64,000 nt of DNA from Salinimicrobium gaetbulicola (GCF_042676025.1 NZ_JBHTJP010000002.1:1-64000), one strand, 5' to 3'. Positions 1-8,410 are shown, counted from the stretch's first letter. The notes: generated from the sequence alone by a model not told the origin. Made by a program: numbers and translations.

Positions 1-55
1 TTAAGCCCGTTAGCGCAGATGGTACTGCATCCCGTGGGAGAGTATGTCGCCGCCT
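1..55 (+). rRNA. 5S ribosomal RNA, 3' end only
   Basis: The first bases match the 3' third of bacterial 5S rRNA: the conserved run around GGTACTGCATCCCGTGGGAG, followed by AGTATGTCGCCGCC, the strand that closes helix I. The 5' part lies outside the window. An intrinsic terminator follows directly, as expected at the end of an rRNA operon. The exact 3' end could shift by one or two bases. Confidence 0.85.
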
Positions 56-62
56 TTTTTTT

Positions 63-94
63 AAAGCCTCTACAGCAATGTAGAGGCTTTTTTT
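63..94 (+). terminator. Intrinsic terminator of the rRNA operon
   Basis: Arms AAAGCCTCTAC (63-73) and GTAGAGGCTTT (80-90) are perfectly complementary around a six-base loop and run into a T tract. It directly follows the 5S end. Confidence 0.9.
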
Positions 95-100
95 ATACCC

Positions 101-151
101 TAAATTTAAATCTGGAAAACAATCTCAGCTCCCCTCCCTTCCAGGGAGGGT
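101..151 (+). repeat. Downstream-of-rRNA repeat, copy 1
   Basis: About 50 bp starting TAAATTTAAATCTGGAAAAC recurs with few differences at 264-314. The copy ends in a G/C-rich inverted repeat (CCCTCCCTT / AGGGAGGG), a type of intergenic repeat common in flavobacteria. Both copies lie directly after a terminator hairpin. Confidence 0.75.
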
Positions 152-221
152 GTCCGAAGGACGCGGAAGGTCCCGTTTCCTGTGGGAATCTAGAAAGTTA
201 TCGGGAGCATCCCATATTTTT

Positions 222-257
222 AAACCCTTCATCATTCATTTGATGAAGGGTTTTTTT
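222..257 (+). terminator. Second terminator hairpin downstream of rRNA
   Basis: Arms AAACCCTTCATCA (222-234) and TGATGAAGGGTTT (241-253) pair perfectly over a six-base loop and run into a T tract. No gene on the plus strand precedes it apart from the 5S remnant, so it may be a backup terminator or a duplicated rRNA tail. Confidence 0.8.
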
Positions 258-263
258 ATGTGC

Positions 264-314
264 TAAATCTAAATCTGGAAAACAATCTCAGTTCCCCTTC
301 TTTCCAGGGAGGGT
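264..314 (+). repeat. Downstream-of-rRNA repeat, copy 2
   Basis: This is the second copy of the element at 101-151, offset by 163 bp. The first 30 bases are nearly identical. The G/C-rich inverted repeat at the end is more degenerate (CCCCTTCTTTCCAGGGAGGG). Confidence 0.75.
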
Positions 315-489
315 TGTTCTTCCCGCATATCTCTTGAAGAACTGGGATGTAAGACTTATCGCGACTGACCACTTCTCTTTTCCCTGAGGGCAGGACTGGA
401 AACTAAAAAAGAAGATTTGTATCAAGGAAATACCGGTTAAGTCTGTTCGTAAGGTGTTGAACGAACTGGAAGATAATCCTTAAAGAATC
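315..489. other. Non-coding stretch between rRNA tail and first gene
   Basis: No start-to-stop gene is supported here. Codons 388-483 on the plus strand read without interruption into a TAA as a lysine-rich tail ending in NELEDNP, but there is no start codon and a TGA lies just upstream. At most this is the last fragment of a decayed gene. No promoter or hairpin was seen. Confidence 0.4.
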
Positions 490-1290
490 TTACTGAACTT
501 CATAAGTGATAAAATCTGTTTCGGAAAGACGAAAATATCCAAAAGGGAAGTTATCAGGTTGTGTCTGGTTCACTATATTCCCTCTAACAATGGTAGGTTG
601 AGTCTGAAAAGGACCGCCTGCCGTCCCCGCTTGAGATCTTAATATAAATAAGTATTCATAGAATCCTTCTGATATTCCCTGGATCTCAAACCCTACTTCA
701 TCTCCAGGTTCCAGATCATCGTCACTAAAAAACGCGAAACTTTTGTTTCCATCAGTAAATTCGTCTGAATAGATCTGTAAAGCCAGGTCGTCATGAAAAA
801 ACCTGAAAAGGTAAAAATTCTCAATTCCTGCAGGGTCCGTGTAAAATAGTCTGAATTCGGTATCATCACCTGAAAAACCTCCGTCATTTTCCTGTAATAC
901 TTCCTCTAAATTTGACACTGAATAATAACTTTCCGTAGAAGTATAAAGCTGGTCATTGTAAAAAATGCTTAATTCATAATTACCGTCTTTAAATACGGGC
1001 ATATCTTCACTTCGGTAAATCCCCGGACTAATTTCTTCAAATATGAAATCTTTTCCGTCTGGTGTTGATACCGAGACTTCTGCACCGGTTGCAGGAGGAA
1101 TTTCAGTATCAAAATAGGGTGCAGTTGTTGTAAGTTTTATGACTTGCTGCTGCGCATTACCAGCTTCCTTATCCCATAATAAAGAGGCTTCAATGACCAA
1201 TCTTGGTTCAGATTGTTCCAGATCAACATCAACAACTTCTTCGCAACTATAAAAACCGGCCAGAAATAATAAAAGGATCAATCTTTTCAT
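490..1290 (-). CDS. DUF4249-family lipoprotein
   Basis: This 266-residue protein has a signal peptide ending in a lipobox (FYSC, Cys16), so it should be lipid-anchored in the outer membrane. The start of the mature part, with EEVVDVDL and then PRLVIEASL, is typical of DUF4249, a Bacteroidota family of extracellular beta-rich lipoproteins. It lies 3 bp downstream of a TonB-dependent receptor gene on the same strand. DUF4249 genes often pair with receptors in this way, much as SusD-like lipoproteins pair with SusC, so it probably forms the surface part of an uptake complex. The substrate is unknown. The gene is complete and converges on the rRNA operon tail. Confidence 0.88.
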   Translation of the reverse strand: MKRLILLLFLAGFYSCEEVVDVDLEQSEPRLVIEASLLWDKEAGNAQQQVIKLTTTAPYFDTEIPPATGAEVSVSTPDGKDFIFEEISPGIYRSEDMPVFKDGNYELSIFYNDQLYTSTESYYSVSNLEEVLQENDGGFSGDDTEFRLFYTDPAGIENFYLFRFFHDDLALQIYSDEFTDGNKSFAFFSDDDLEPGDEVGFEIQGISEGFYEYLFILRSQAGTAGGPFQTQPTIVRGNIVNQTQPDNFPFGYFRLSETDFITYEVQ

Positions 1291-1293
1291 AGC

Positions 1294-3660
1294 TTAAAAT
1301 TTAAAATTATATGTTACTGATGGTACTATTCCAAACAAGGATAGTCTCAAAGCTTCATTTCTTCCTGAGTCTTCATTGTTACGGAAACTTAATGAAACTG
1401 CATTCTTACGGCTATAAATATTATAGATCCCGAAATTCCAGGAAGACTCGTAACTCCTTCGTCTTTTCTTTTGTGGCGTATAAGTGGCAGAAATATCCAA
1501 ACGGTGGTAATCTGGTAACCTGTTACTATTTCGTGGAGAATACACAGGGATATTTAAACTCTCATATTCATATTGTGCCGTTGGGTAGGTAGTTGGTAAA
1601 CCAGTCTGGAAAATAAAGTTGGCACTAAAATCCCATTTTTTCGATAGCTCGTAAGTTGTCGTAAGTGACAGGTCATGCGTTTTATCATAAGGAGTGTCAT
1701 ACCAATTGGAATTGTTAATCCCTGGCTCATTTTTGGTACGGCCGGGTGTTCTTTGTTCAGATTTAGAGATCGTATATGCCAACCACCCTGTTAGTTTACC
1801 GGAATTTTTCCGAAGTAAAACTTCAGCACCATAGGCTCTGGCTTCACCTTTTAAAATAACCTGTTCCAGGGCATCATTAGCGATCAAATTTGCCCCGTCA
1901 ATATAATCTAGTCGGTTCTTTACTTTTTTAACGAATCCTTCGAGCTCTAAGGAATATTTCTCTTCATTAAAATTCCTGTAATACCCGGCCGCGATCTGAT
2001 CGAGTTTTTGGGGTTCTACATATTTGCCGCTAGGAGTCCAGATGTCTAGAGGGGTTGGAGAGCTGGTGTTGGTGATCAAATGTAGATACTGCACCATTCT
2101 GTTATAGCTCAATTTTACCGAATGCGCTTCTGAAAGTGTATAGGCTAAAGCTAATCTGGGTTCCAGGTTTTGAAAGGAACGTTCAACTTTTCCACGGTTT
2201 AAACTAATAGTTCCTGATGGGTCTGCCTTTTCATAGATTCCAAATTCCTCATTATATAAAAGGGGTAGACCATTTTCGTAAATATTCAGTTCCTCTTGTC
2301 CCATTCTTAGGAAGTTGCTGAACCGGATACCGTATTCTGCGGAAAGATTTTCAGTTAATGAATGATCGAGTGATAAGTAAACCGCATTCTCAAAAGCATA
2401 TTTCTTTGTGAGTTCTGAAGATATGATACCTGAAGATTCAGAATTCGGTTCTATTTCACCCGGATTAAATTCATGCCAGGTAGACTGGATTCCGTAGTCT
2501 AATTGGAGATCCTGGTTTATATAATGATCAAAATCATACTTGAAATTCAGGTTTTTGATCCCGCTGTTCCAGTTGAAACCAACAAAATCAAGGGTCAATC
2601 CATAATAATAATCACTGTAAATAAAGGAAAGGTTGCTGAAGATGTTTTCTCTCCACACATGGTTCCAACGTAAATTGAACACCGCGTTCCCATATACGTT
2701 GTCGAAACTTTCACTGATCTTAAAGACATCCCTTCCGAAGTACCCGGAAACTAAAAGAGTATTAGTGTTATCCAGCCTGAAAGTCAATTTGGTATTCAGG
2801 TCATAGAAATAAGCCGAATTCTCATTGTCGGTTAACTTCAGAAATAAATGCGCATAAGAACTTCTCCCGCCAATAAGAAAGGAGCTTTTATCCTTAGCTA
2901 GAGGTCCCTGTGCCAAAAGCCGGCTGGAGATCAGACCAATTCCTCCGTTTGCTTCAAACTTTCGACTGTTACCATCTTTTTGATACATATCCAATACAGA
3001 GGAAACCCTTCCGCCGTAATTGGAAGGAATACCTCCTTTATATAATTTAAGATTCTTGATGGCGTCAGGATTAAAAACAGAAAAGAGCCCGAAAAGATGA
3101 CTGGCATTATAGATGGTGGCTTCGTCTAGTAAAATAAGGTTTTGATCAACCGCTCCCCCGCGCACGTTGAATCCTGAACTGCCTTCCCCGGCATTGGAAA
3201 CTCCGGGAAGGAGTAAAAGGGATTTTATAATATCCACTTCTCCGAAAATAACCGGCAGTTTTTGGATGGTGGCAATCTCAAGTTTATTGACACTCATTTC
3301 AGGTTTTGAAATATTGGTGCGTTCAAAATCTTCTGTGATCACCACTTCTTCCAGACTTTCCGAAGCGGGTTCAAGATTAAAGTTTTGAACTGTATTTTCT
3401 GTCACATTTATTTTTGTGTTTATGGATGAAAATCCCAGAAAGGAAATGACTACTCTATGCTCTCCTTTTGGTAACCTGATAGAATAAAAACCATATTCAT
3501 TAGTTACGGTGCCGGTAGAGAGATCGGGTAAGAGAATATTAACCCCGCTTAAGGTTTCATTGTTGGATGCGTCTTTGATAACCCCATTAAGAATGACGTT
3601 TTCCTGAGCTATAACAAATCCGGATAATAGCAAGAATAAGAAACTGAAAAGTATTTTCAC
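1294..3660 (-). CDS. TonB-dependent receptor with carboxypeptidase-like regulatory domain
   Basis: This 788-residue outer-membrane receptor has a signal peptide at residues 1-18. A carboxypeptidase-D-like beta-sandwich follows at about 22-95 (GVIKDASNNETLSGVNILL onward). The plug domain, at about 110-240, contains GFNVRGGAVDQNLILLDE and YKGGIPSNYGGRVSSVLDM. The rest is a beta-barrel ending in an aromatic residue (YNFKF), as barrel proteins do. It is not a SusC protein, because the partner lipoprotein belongs to DUF4249 rather than SusD. It would import an unknown ligand with energy from TonB-ExbBD. It is the first gene of a two-gene operon. Confidence 0.93.
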   Translation of the reverse strand: MKILFSFLFLLLSGFVIAQENVILNGVIKDASNNETLSGVNILLPDLSTGTVTNEYGFYSIRLPKGEHRVVISFLGFSSINTKINVTENTVQNFNLEPASESLEEVVITEDFERTNISKPEMSVNKLEIATIQKLPVIFGEVDIIKSLLLLPGVSNAGEGSSGFNVRGGAVDQNLILLDEATIYNASHLFGLFSVFNPDAIKNLKLYKGGIPSNYGGRVSSVLDMYQKDGNSRKFEANGGIGLISSRLLAQGPLAKDKSSFLIGGRSSYAHLFLKLTDNENSAYFYDLNTKLTFRLDNTNTLLVSGYFGRDVFKISESFDNVYGNAVFNLRWNHVWRENIFSNLSFIYSDYYYGLTLDFVGFNWNSGIKNLNFKYDFDHYINQDLQLDYGIQSTWHEFNPGEIEPNSESSGIISSELTKKYAFENAVYLSLDHSLTENLSAEYGIRFSNFLRMGQEELNIYENGLPLLYNEEFGIYEKADPSGTISLNRGKVERSFQNLEPRLALAYTLSEAHSVKLSYNRMVQYLHLITNTSSPTPLDIWTPSGKYVEPQKLDQIAAGYYRNFNEEKYSLELEGFVKKVKNRLDYIDGANLIANDALEQVILKGEARAYGAEVLLRKNSGKLTGWLAYTISKSEQRTPGRTKNEPGINNSNWYDTPYDKTHDLSLTTTYELSKKWDFSANFIFQTGLPTTYPTAQYEYESLNIPVYSPRNSNRLPDYHRLDISATYTPQKKRRRSYESSWNFGIYNIYSRKNAVSLSFRNNEDSGRNEALRLSLFGIVPSVTYNFKF

Positions 3661-3704
3661 TGAATGAAGTTTTTAGTTACCAATAAAGTCCGAAGATTTT
3701 GTTT

Positions 3705-3926
3705 TTAGTCAAACAGAGCTTTCATGACCGTCCTAATACCTTTGAACATTAAGAAAATGGCAGCTGCCATAGCGACCAATGCAAAAATTAGAATGGGAAT
3801 AAACCATGCGTGCTCCTGATTTTTGAAAGAACTAAAAAGAACCACAGGTCCAAGGAATGAAAGAGGCAAAGCTCCTGCTAAGTATTTCAAGCCTTTCATG
3901 AGAAGGCTTTTATTGGTATGCTTCAT
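3705..3926 (-). CDS. Small two-helix membrane protein, DUF6095-like
   Basis: I place the start at 3926, giving 73 residues beginning MKHTNKSLLMKGLKYLA, because flavobacterial DUF6095 proteins begin in this way. The same frame stays open upstream to an ATG at 4025, which would add 33 mostly polar residues not typical of the family. Two hydrophobic segments are visible (ALPLSFLGPVVLFSSF, and IPILIFALVAMAAAIFLMF), followed by a short basic tail. The function of the family is unknown. The gene is divergent from the CarH-like regulator, so the shared upstream region may place it under the same control. Confidence 0.7.
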   Translation of the reverse strand: MKHTNKSLLMKGLKYLAGALPLSFLGPVVLFSSFKNQEHAWFIPILIFALVAMAAAIFLMFKGIRTVMKALFD

Positions 3927-4143
3927 CGAAATTTGATTATTTCCAAAGATACTTAAACTTCCCAGATCGTTTTCCTTGCATTCTTGTTCATATTTTTTGA
4001 TAAAATGCATTACGAAATTCTTCATATTTCACATTGTATTTAAAAAATCATTAAATTTAAATTCATCTATCACTCTGATTGCTAGAATTAAAGATTTATT
4101 TTTTAAGTAATTGGAAAGGTTTTAACATTTTCCTATTCTAATA

Positions 4144-4175
4144 ATGTTTAAATTTACAAATAAATATTTAAACAT
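4144..4175. promoter_or_regulatory. Perfect inverted repeat over the carH start, candidate operator
   Basis: The arms ATGTTTAAAT (4144-4153) and ATTTAAACAT (4166-4175) are exact reverse complements with a 12-bp spacer. Their centres are 22 bp apart, about two helical turns. The right arm includes the first two bases of the carH start codon. This placement suits autorepression by the regulator encoded just downstream. Binding by CarH is inferred, not shown. Confidence 0.5.
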
Positions 4176-5076
4176 GAACTCTTTTTCGATATCTCAGCTT
4201 TCTCAATTTTCCGGAGTGAAACCTCATACCATCCGCATATGGGAGCAACGTTATAACGCCCTGCAACCACAGCGATCGGAAGGAAATACAAGATTTTATG
4301 ACAGCTCTCAACTCAGGCGTCTTTTAAATATTGTCAGTTTGACGAAGACCGGGATGAAAGTATCAAAGCTATGTAAGATGAGCGATGAGGAGTTATATGG
4401 CCTTCAGAAAGAATATATAAATGAAGCCTTAGAGGAAAGTGATTTCGAATATTTCGTAAGTCAAATGATCTCTGCAGGAATGAATTACGATGAGAACAAT
4501 TTTGAAAAGATCTTTTCTCATTGTTTTATTCGCTTCGGATTATTTAAGACTTACAGAGAAATAATTTATCCAATGGTAAACAGAGTGGGATTGCTTTGGA
4601 CGACCAATACCATTCCGCCTTCACAGGAGCATTATATTACCAATCTCCTGCGCCAAAAATTATTTACCAGTATTGATTCCCTAACTACCGAAGCAGATAA
4701 CCAGGGTGCCTGGATGTTATTTCTTCCGGAAGATGAATTTCACGAAATGGGTCTTTTGTTTGCCAACTATTTAATCAGAAGTATGGGAAAAAAGGTCATT
4801 TACCTGGGGCCGAATGTTCCGCTTTCTTCAGTAGAAAGGGCCCTGGAAGATACTGGGGCTGAAAACCTTTTGCTATTCATGGTTCATAAGGACCTGCCCG
4901 AACATATAGAACAGTTCATTGCCGAGCTTGGAAAAATAGGCAGGGATAAAAAGATCTTTGTTGCAGCCAATAAAGAATTAGCTGCGGATTTTTCAAAAGA
5001 AAAAGCTATCAACTGGTTGTATTCCATTGAAGATCTCGAAAAGCAATTCAATAACGAGAAAATCGAAATTTCATAA
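4174..5076 (+). CDS. carH: CarH-type MerR regulator with B12-binding photoreceptor domain
   Basis: This 300-residue protein probably represses carotenoid genes in the dark and releases DNA when light breaks the Co-C bond of bound adenosylcobalamin. A MerR-type DNA-binding domain fills residues 1-70, with HTIRIWEQRYNALQPQR as the recognition region. A helical cap and a Rossmann-like cobalamin domain follow. Two CarH hallmarks are present: W142 followed nine residues later by E152-H153 (the W-x9-EH motif), and E188-x-H190-x-x-G193, where His190 should be the lower cobalt ligand. I start at 4174 because homologues begin MNSFSISQL; an upstream ATG at 4144 is in frame. It ends 1 bp before crtI. 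Light sensing is inferred from the motifs. Confidence 0.85.
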   Translation: MNSFSISQLSQFSGVKPHTIRIWEQRYNALQPQRSEGNTRFYDSSQLRRLLNIVSLTKTGMKVSKLCKMSDEELYGLQKEYINEALEESDFEYFVSQMISAGMNYDENNFEKIFSHCFIRFGLFKTYREIIYPMVNRVGLLWTTNTIPPSQEHYITNLLRQKLFTSIDSLTTEADNQGAWMLFLPEDEFHEMGLLFANYLIRSMGKKVIYLGPNVPLSSVERALEDTGAENLLLFMVHKDLPEHIEQFIAELGKIGRDKKIFVAANKELAADFSKEKAINWLYSIEDLEKQFNNEKIEIS

Positions 5077-5077
5077 A

Positions 5078-6574
5078 ATGGCAAAAATAGCAATTATAGG
5101 ATCTGGTTTTTCGGGACTTAGTGCAGCATCTTACTTAGGAGCTGCTGGTCACCAGGTAGAGGTTTTCGAAAAGAACAGTATTCCCGGAGGAAGGGCCAGG
5201 CAATTCAAAACTCACAATGGGTATACCTTTGATATGGGACCCAGTTGGTATTGGATGCCAGATGTATTTGAAAAATTTTTCGGAGATTTTGGTTATCAGG
5301 TGTCTGAACTATACAACTTAGAGCTATTGGACCCTTCTTTTGATGTGGTAAATAAGGATCTTATAAAATTGAGTATTCCTGAGAATTACGGGAAACTTCG
5401 GGATCTATTTGAATCTATAGAAACCGGAAGCGCCACGAAGTTAGACAGGTTTATGGAAGAAGCCCAGTATAAATATGAGCAGGGAATGGATAGTTTGGTA
5501 TACATGCCGGGACTTTCCCTTACAGAGTTTGCAGATCTTGACCTTATCAAAGGAGCCCTGAGACTTCAGGTATTTTCCTCATTCAGCAAGCATGTACGCA
5601 AATTTTTCAATGATCCCCGGTTAATCGCTCTTATGGAATTTCCGGTGCTCTTTCTTGGCGCCATGCCTCAGGATACACCTGCCTTATACAGTCTTATGAA
5701 TTATGCCGGCCTTAAGTTAGGCACCTGGTACCCTCAAGGAGGCTTCGGAAAGGTGATAGAAGCCATGGTAAAAATAGCGAAGGAAAACGGGGTAGTCTTT
5801 CATTTTAATTCGGCTGTAGAGAGGATTTCCGCGGAAGGATCAAAAGTAGAAGGTCTCCTGGTGAATGGGGAGGAACTGCATTTTGATGCGGTAGTGGCTG
5901 CTGCAGACTATGAACATGTGGAAAATAAATTGCTTCCGGAGAAATTCAGGAATTACAGTGAAAAATACTGGGATAAAAAGACATTTGCCCCATCCTGTTT
6001 GATCTATTATCTGGGAGTTACTAAAAAGATTCCACAGCTGGAACATCATACTTTATTCTTTGATGAAGATCTATATGATCATTCTGTTGAGATCTACAAA
6101 GATCCCAAATGGCCAACTAAACCCCTTTTTTATGTTTGTTGCCCTTCCCAGACAGATGATACTGTCTCTCCTAAAGGGCATGAGAATTTATTCTTGCTAA
6201 TGCCTTTAGCCCCTGGATTAGAGGATGATGAAAATCTAAGGGAGAAATTTTTCAACGTTATGATGGATCGCCTTGAAAAACAAGTGAAGACCAAGATAAG
6301 ACCCTTTCTTGATTATAAAAAAAGCTATTGTGTGAATGACTTTGTTACTGATTACAATTCTTATAAAGGCAACGCATACGGGCTTGCCAACACCCTACAA
6401 CAAACGGCTGTTTTAAAGCCAAAAATCAGAAATAAAAAATTGTCTAATCTTTTTTATGCCGGCCAGCTCACCGTTCCAGGCCCCGGAGTGCCTCCATCTC
6501 TCATTTCGGGGAAAATTGCAGCTGAACAGGTTATAAAAGAACTTAAAAAAAAGAAGTATGAAATCACTGTTTGA
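5078..6574 (+). CDS. crtI: Phytoene desaturase (CrtI type)
   Basis: This 498-residue FAD-dependent enzyme should carry out the stepwise desaturation of phytoene to lycopene at the membrane. The N-terminal dinucleotide fold has GSGFSG at residues 8-13 and EVFEKNSIPGGRARQF just after it. The C-terminal carotenoid desaturase motif (AGQLTVPGPGVPPSLISGK) is intact. The start at 5078 removes 17 residues that overlap the carH end and gives the usual MAKIAIIGSG opening. The gene follows carH by 1 bp and overlaps crtB by 17 bp, so the three are probably cotranscribed and coupled. A desaturase of another step (CrtD-like) is less likely beside crtB. Confidence 0.93.
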   Translation: MAKIAIIGSGFSGLSAASYLGAAGHQVEVFEKNSIPGGRARQFKTHNGYTFDMGPSWYWMPDVFEKFFGDFGYQVSELYNLELLDPSFDVVNKDLIKLSIPENYGKLRDLFESIETGSATKLDRFMEEAQYKYEQGMDSLVYMPGLSLTEFADLDLIKGALRLQVFSSFSKHVRKFFNDPRLIALMEFPVLFLGAMPQDTPALYSLMNYAGLKLGTWYPQGGFGKVIEAMVKIAKENGVVFHFNSAVERISAEGSKVEGLLVNGEELHFDAVVAAADYEHVENKLLPEKFRNYSEKYWDKKTFAPSCLIYYLGVTKKIPQLEHHTLFFDEDLYDHSVEIYKDPKWPTKPLFYVCCPSQTDDTVSPKGHENLFLLMPLAPGLEDDENLREKFFNVMMDRLEKQVKTKIRPFLDYKKSYCVNDFVTDYNSYKGNAYGLANTLQQTAVLKPKIRNKKLSNLFYAGQLTVPGPGVPPSLISGKIAAEQVIKELKKKKYEITV

Positions 6575-7394
6575 TGATTTATCTGTAGAGGTGAGCCGAA
6601 TGACAACACGATCTTATAGTACCAGTTTTTCCCTGGGTATCTATTTTTTACATGACCGTCTTCGTGATCCTGTCTATGCTGTTTACGGATTTGTGAGGGT
6701 TGCCGATGAGATCGTGGATAGTTTTGAAGGATATGACCAGGCCTATTTGCTTGATAAGTTCAAAAAAGATACCTACGAAGCAATTGATCAAAAAATATCA
6801 GCTAATCCTGTTCTAAATTCTTTTCAAAAAGTCGTTCATGATTATAAGATAGATATGGAACTTATTGAAACCTTTTTGGAGAGTATGGAAATGGATCTTC
6901 AAAAGGTGGATTATAACAGTGAAAAATATGAAAAGTATATTCTTGGATCGGCAGAAGTGGTCGGCTTAATGTGCCTTCATATTTTCACCGAAGGTGACAT
7001 AGAGATGTTCAATAAGCTTAAACCATATGCCATGAAACTAGGATCTGCCTTTCAGAAAGTGAATTTCCTTAGAGACCTTAAGGATGATTATCACGTGTTA
7101 GGAAGAACCTATTTCCCGGGTGTGGATATGGCGAATTTTTCTTCTGCGGCTAAAAAAGAAATTGAAAAGGAAATTGAAGAGGAATTTAAAATCGCATTAA
7201 AAGGAATAAAAATGCTTCCCCCAGCCGCCAAAGGCGGAGTTTATCTGGCATATGTATATTATCAGTCCCTTTTTAAAAAGATAAAAAGACTGCCGGCCCA
7301 AAGAGTTCTTTCCGGAAGGATAAGGATCAATAACGGCCGTAAGTTCGGATTAATGATTAACAGCTTGGTAGAATGTAAAATGAAACTGGTTTAA
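6558..7394 (+). CDS. crtB: Phytoene synthase
   Basis: This 278-residue squalene/phytoene synthase condenses two geranylgeranyl diphosphates head to head into phytoene, the first committed carotenoid step. Both Mg-diphosphate motifs are present: D50-E-I-V-D54 and D173-L-K-D-D177, the latter in the context FLRDLKDDYHVLGRTYFP. The length is usual for bacterial CrtB. Its start lies within crtI (17-bp overlap) and its TAA shares one base with the ATG of the next gene. No GGPP synthase is present in the window, so that gene must lie elsewhere. Confidence 0.95.
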   Translation: MKSLFDDLSVEVSRMTTRSYSTSFSLGIYFLHDRLRDPVYAVYGFVRVADEIVDSFEGYDQAYLLDKFKKDTYEAIDQKISANPVLNSFQKVVHDYKIDMELIETFLESMEMDLQKVDYNSEKYEKYILGSAEVVGLMCLHIFTEGDIEMFNKLKPYAMKLGSAFQKVNFLRDLKDDYHVLGRTYFPGVDMANFSSAAKKEIEKEIEEEFKIALKGIKMLPPAAKGGVYLAYVYYQSLFKKIKRLPAQRVLSGRIRINNGRKFGLMINSLVECKMKLV

Positions 7395-7900
7395 TGCAAA
7401 ATCTAGTGATCATACTGGCAGTAATATTGGCTTTTGGGAATAACCAGGAATCGGCGCTTTCCAGGGTTAGAAGCTTGTATCAAAAAGCGCCAAATGAAGA
7501 AGGTGCTGCTAAAGACCTACTAAGGTTCACAAATGATTTTGATGAGGGCAATCCTGTACTTTTGGGCTATAATGGAGCCGCACATATGATGATGGCCAAA
7601 CATGTCGTTAATCCGTTCTCTAAAATGTCACATTTTAATAAGGGAAAAAAGATCTATAAAAATGCCATTCTTTCGGCACCAGAAAATATTGAATTACGAT
7701 TTCTGCGGTTTGCGGTTCAGTCTGAAGCACCAGGTTTTCTTGGTTATAAAGAGAATATCACTGAGGATAAAAAGTTCCTTATGGATGAAGTACTGACTTT
7801 GAAAGACCAGGAACTTAGAAAATTGATCCTTGATTATCTGTTAGCTTCCAAAAGCATGAGTGCAGGAGAAAAAATAATATTAAAAGAAAAAAGTAATTGA
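7394..7900 (+). CDS. Unknown exported protein within the carotenoid operon
   Basis: I do not recognise a named family. The 168-residue protein opens with a hydrophobic segment (NLVIILAVILAFG) without a lipobox cysteine, so it is probably exported or membrane-anchored. The remainder looks alpha-helical, with TPR-like character around residues 45-110 (GYNGAAHMMMAKHVVNPFSKM, then KIYKNAILSAPENIELRFLRF). Its ATG shares one base with the crtB stop (TAATG), so translation is coupled to phytoene synthase, and crtZ follows 42 bp later. That position suggests a role in carotenoid production, localisation or turnover. This is inference from context only. Confidence 0.8.
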   Translation: MQNLVIILAVILAFGNNQESALSRVRSLYQKAPNEEGAAKDLLRFTNDFDEGNPVLLGYNGAAHMMMAKHVVNPFSKMSHFNKGKKIYKNAILSAPENIELRFLRFAVQSEAPGFLGYKENITEDKKFLMDEVLTLKDQELRKLILDYLLASKSMSAGEKIILKEKSN

Positions 7901-7942
7901 AATTCAGTATTTTAGAAGATGTTGAATTTGAAAACCTAAATC

Positions 7943-8410
7943 ATGAATTCAATTGTAGTTAATATTCTAATAGTTTTGGCAGCTTTCCTTGCTATGGAAG
8001 GCGTTGCCTGGTTTACTCACAAATTCATAATGCACGGTTTGTTGTGGTCTCTGCATAAAGATCATCACAACAAGCAAACCTCCGGCTTCTTTGAGCACAA
8101 TGACTTTTTCTTTCTCATTTTTGCTATCCCGGGTATAACCGCACTTTTCTTTGGGATGCAGGCCGGCTATAATTACTTGTTTTGGATAGGCCTGGGAATA
8201 ACCATCTATGGAATGGCCTACTTCTTTGTACATGATATTTTTATACATCAGCGTTTTAAAGTTCTTCGGAAAACAGATAATGCTTATTTCAGAGCTATTA
8301 GGCGTGCACATAAAATGCATCACAAACATATGGGGAAAGAGGATGGAGAATGCTTCGGAATGCTTTGGGTTCCAATGAAATACTTTGCTGAACAAAGAAA
8401 AAAAGCCTAA
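7943..8410 (+). CDS. crtZ: Beta-carotene 3-hydroxylase
   Basis: This 155-residue di-iron membrane hydroxylase converts beta-carotene to zeaxanthin. All four histidine clusters of the fatty-acid-hydroxylase fold are visible: H26-x4-H31, H38-x2-H41-H42, H97-x4-H102 and H123-x2-H126-H127. Hydrophobic segments flank them at the N-terminus and at about 55-100. The stop overlaps the start of the lycopene cyclase gene by one base (TAATG), implying translational coupling. With no ketolase (crtW) beside it, zeaxanthin is the expected end product of this cluster. Confidence 0.94.
   Translation: MNSIVVNILIVLAAFLAMEGVAWFTHKFIMHGLLWSLHKDHHNKQTSGFFEHNDFFFLIFAIPGITALFFGMQAGYNYLFWIGLGITIYGMAYFFVHDIFIHQRFKVLRKTDNAYFRAIRRAHKMHHKHMGKEDGECFGMLWVPMKYFAEQRKKA

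Noticed and set aside
150..212. Possible decayed second 5S rRNA copy before the second terminator
   Set aside because: A few short matches (for example TCCTGTGGGA) resemble the 5S 3' end, but the similarity is too weak to support a gene or pseudogene.
19..243. Open frame of 74 codons on the plus strand over the rRNA tail
   Set aside because: It runs through the 5S rRNA end, a terminator and a repeat; the sequence is not protein-like.
7967..8395. 142-codon open frame antisense to crtZ
   Set aside because: It mirrors crtZ codons, has no recognisable family and no promoter; crtZ is certain on the other strand.
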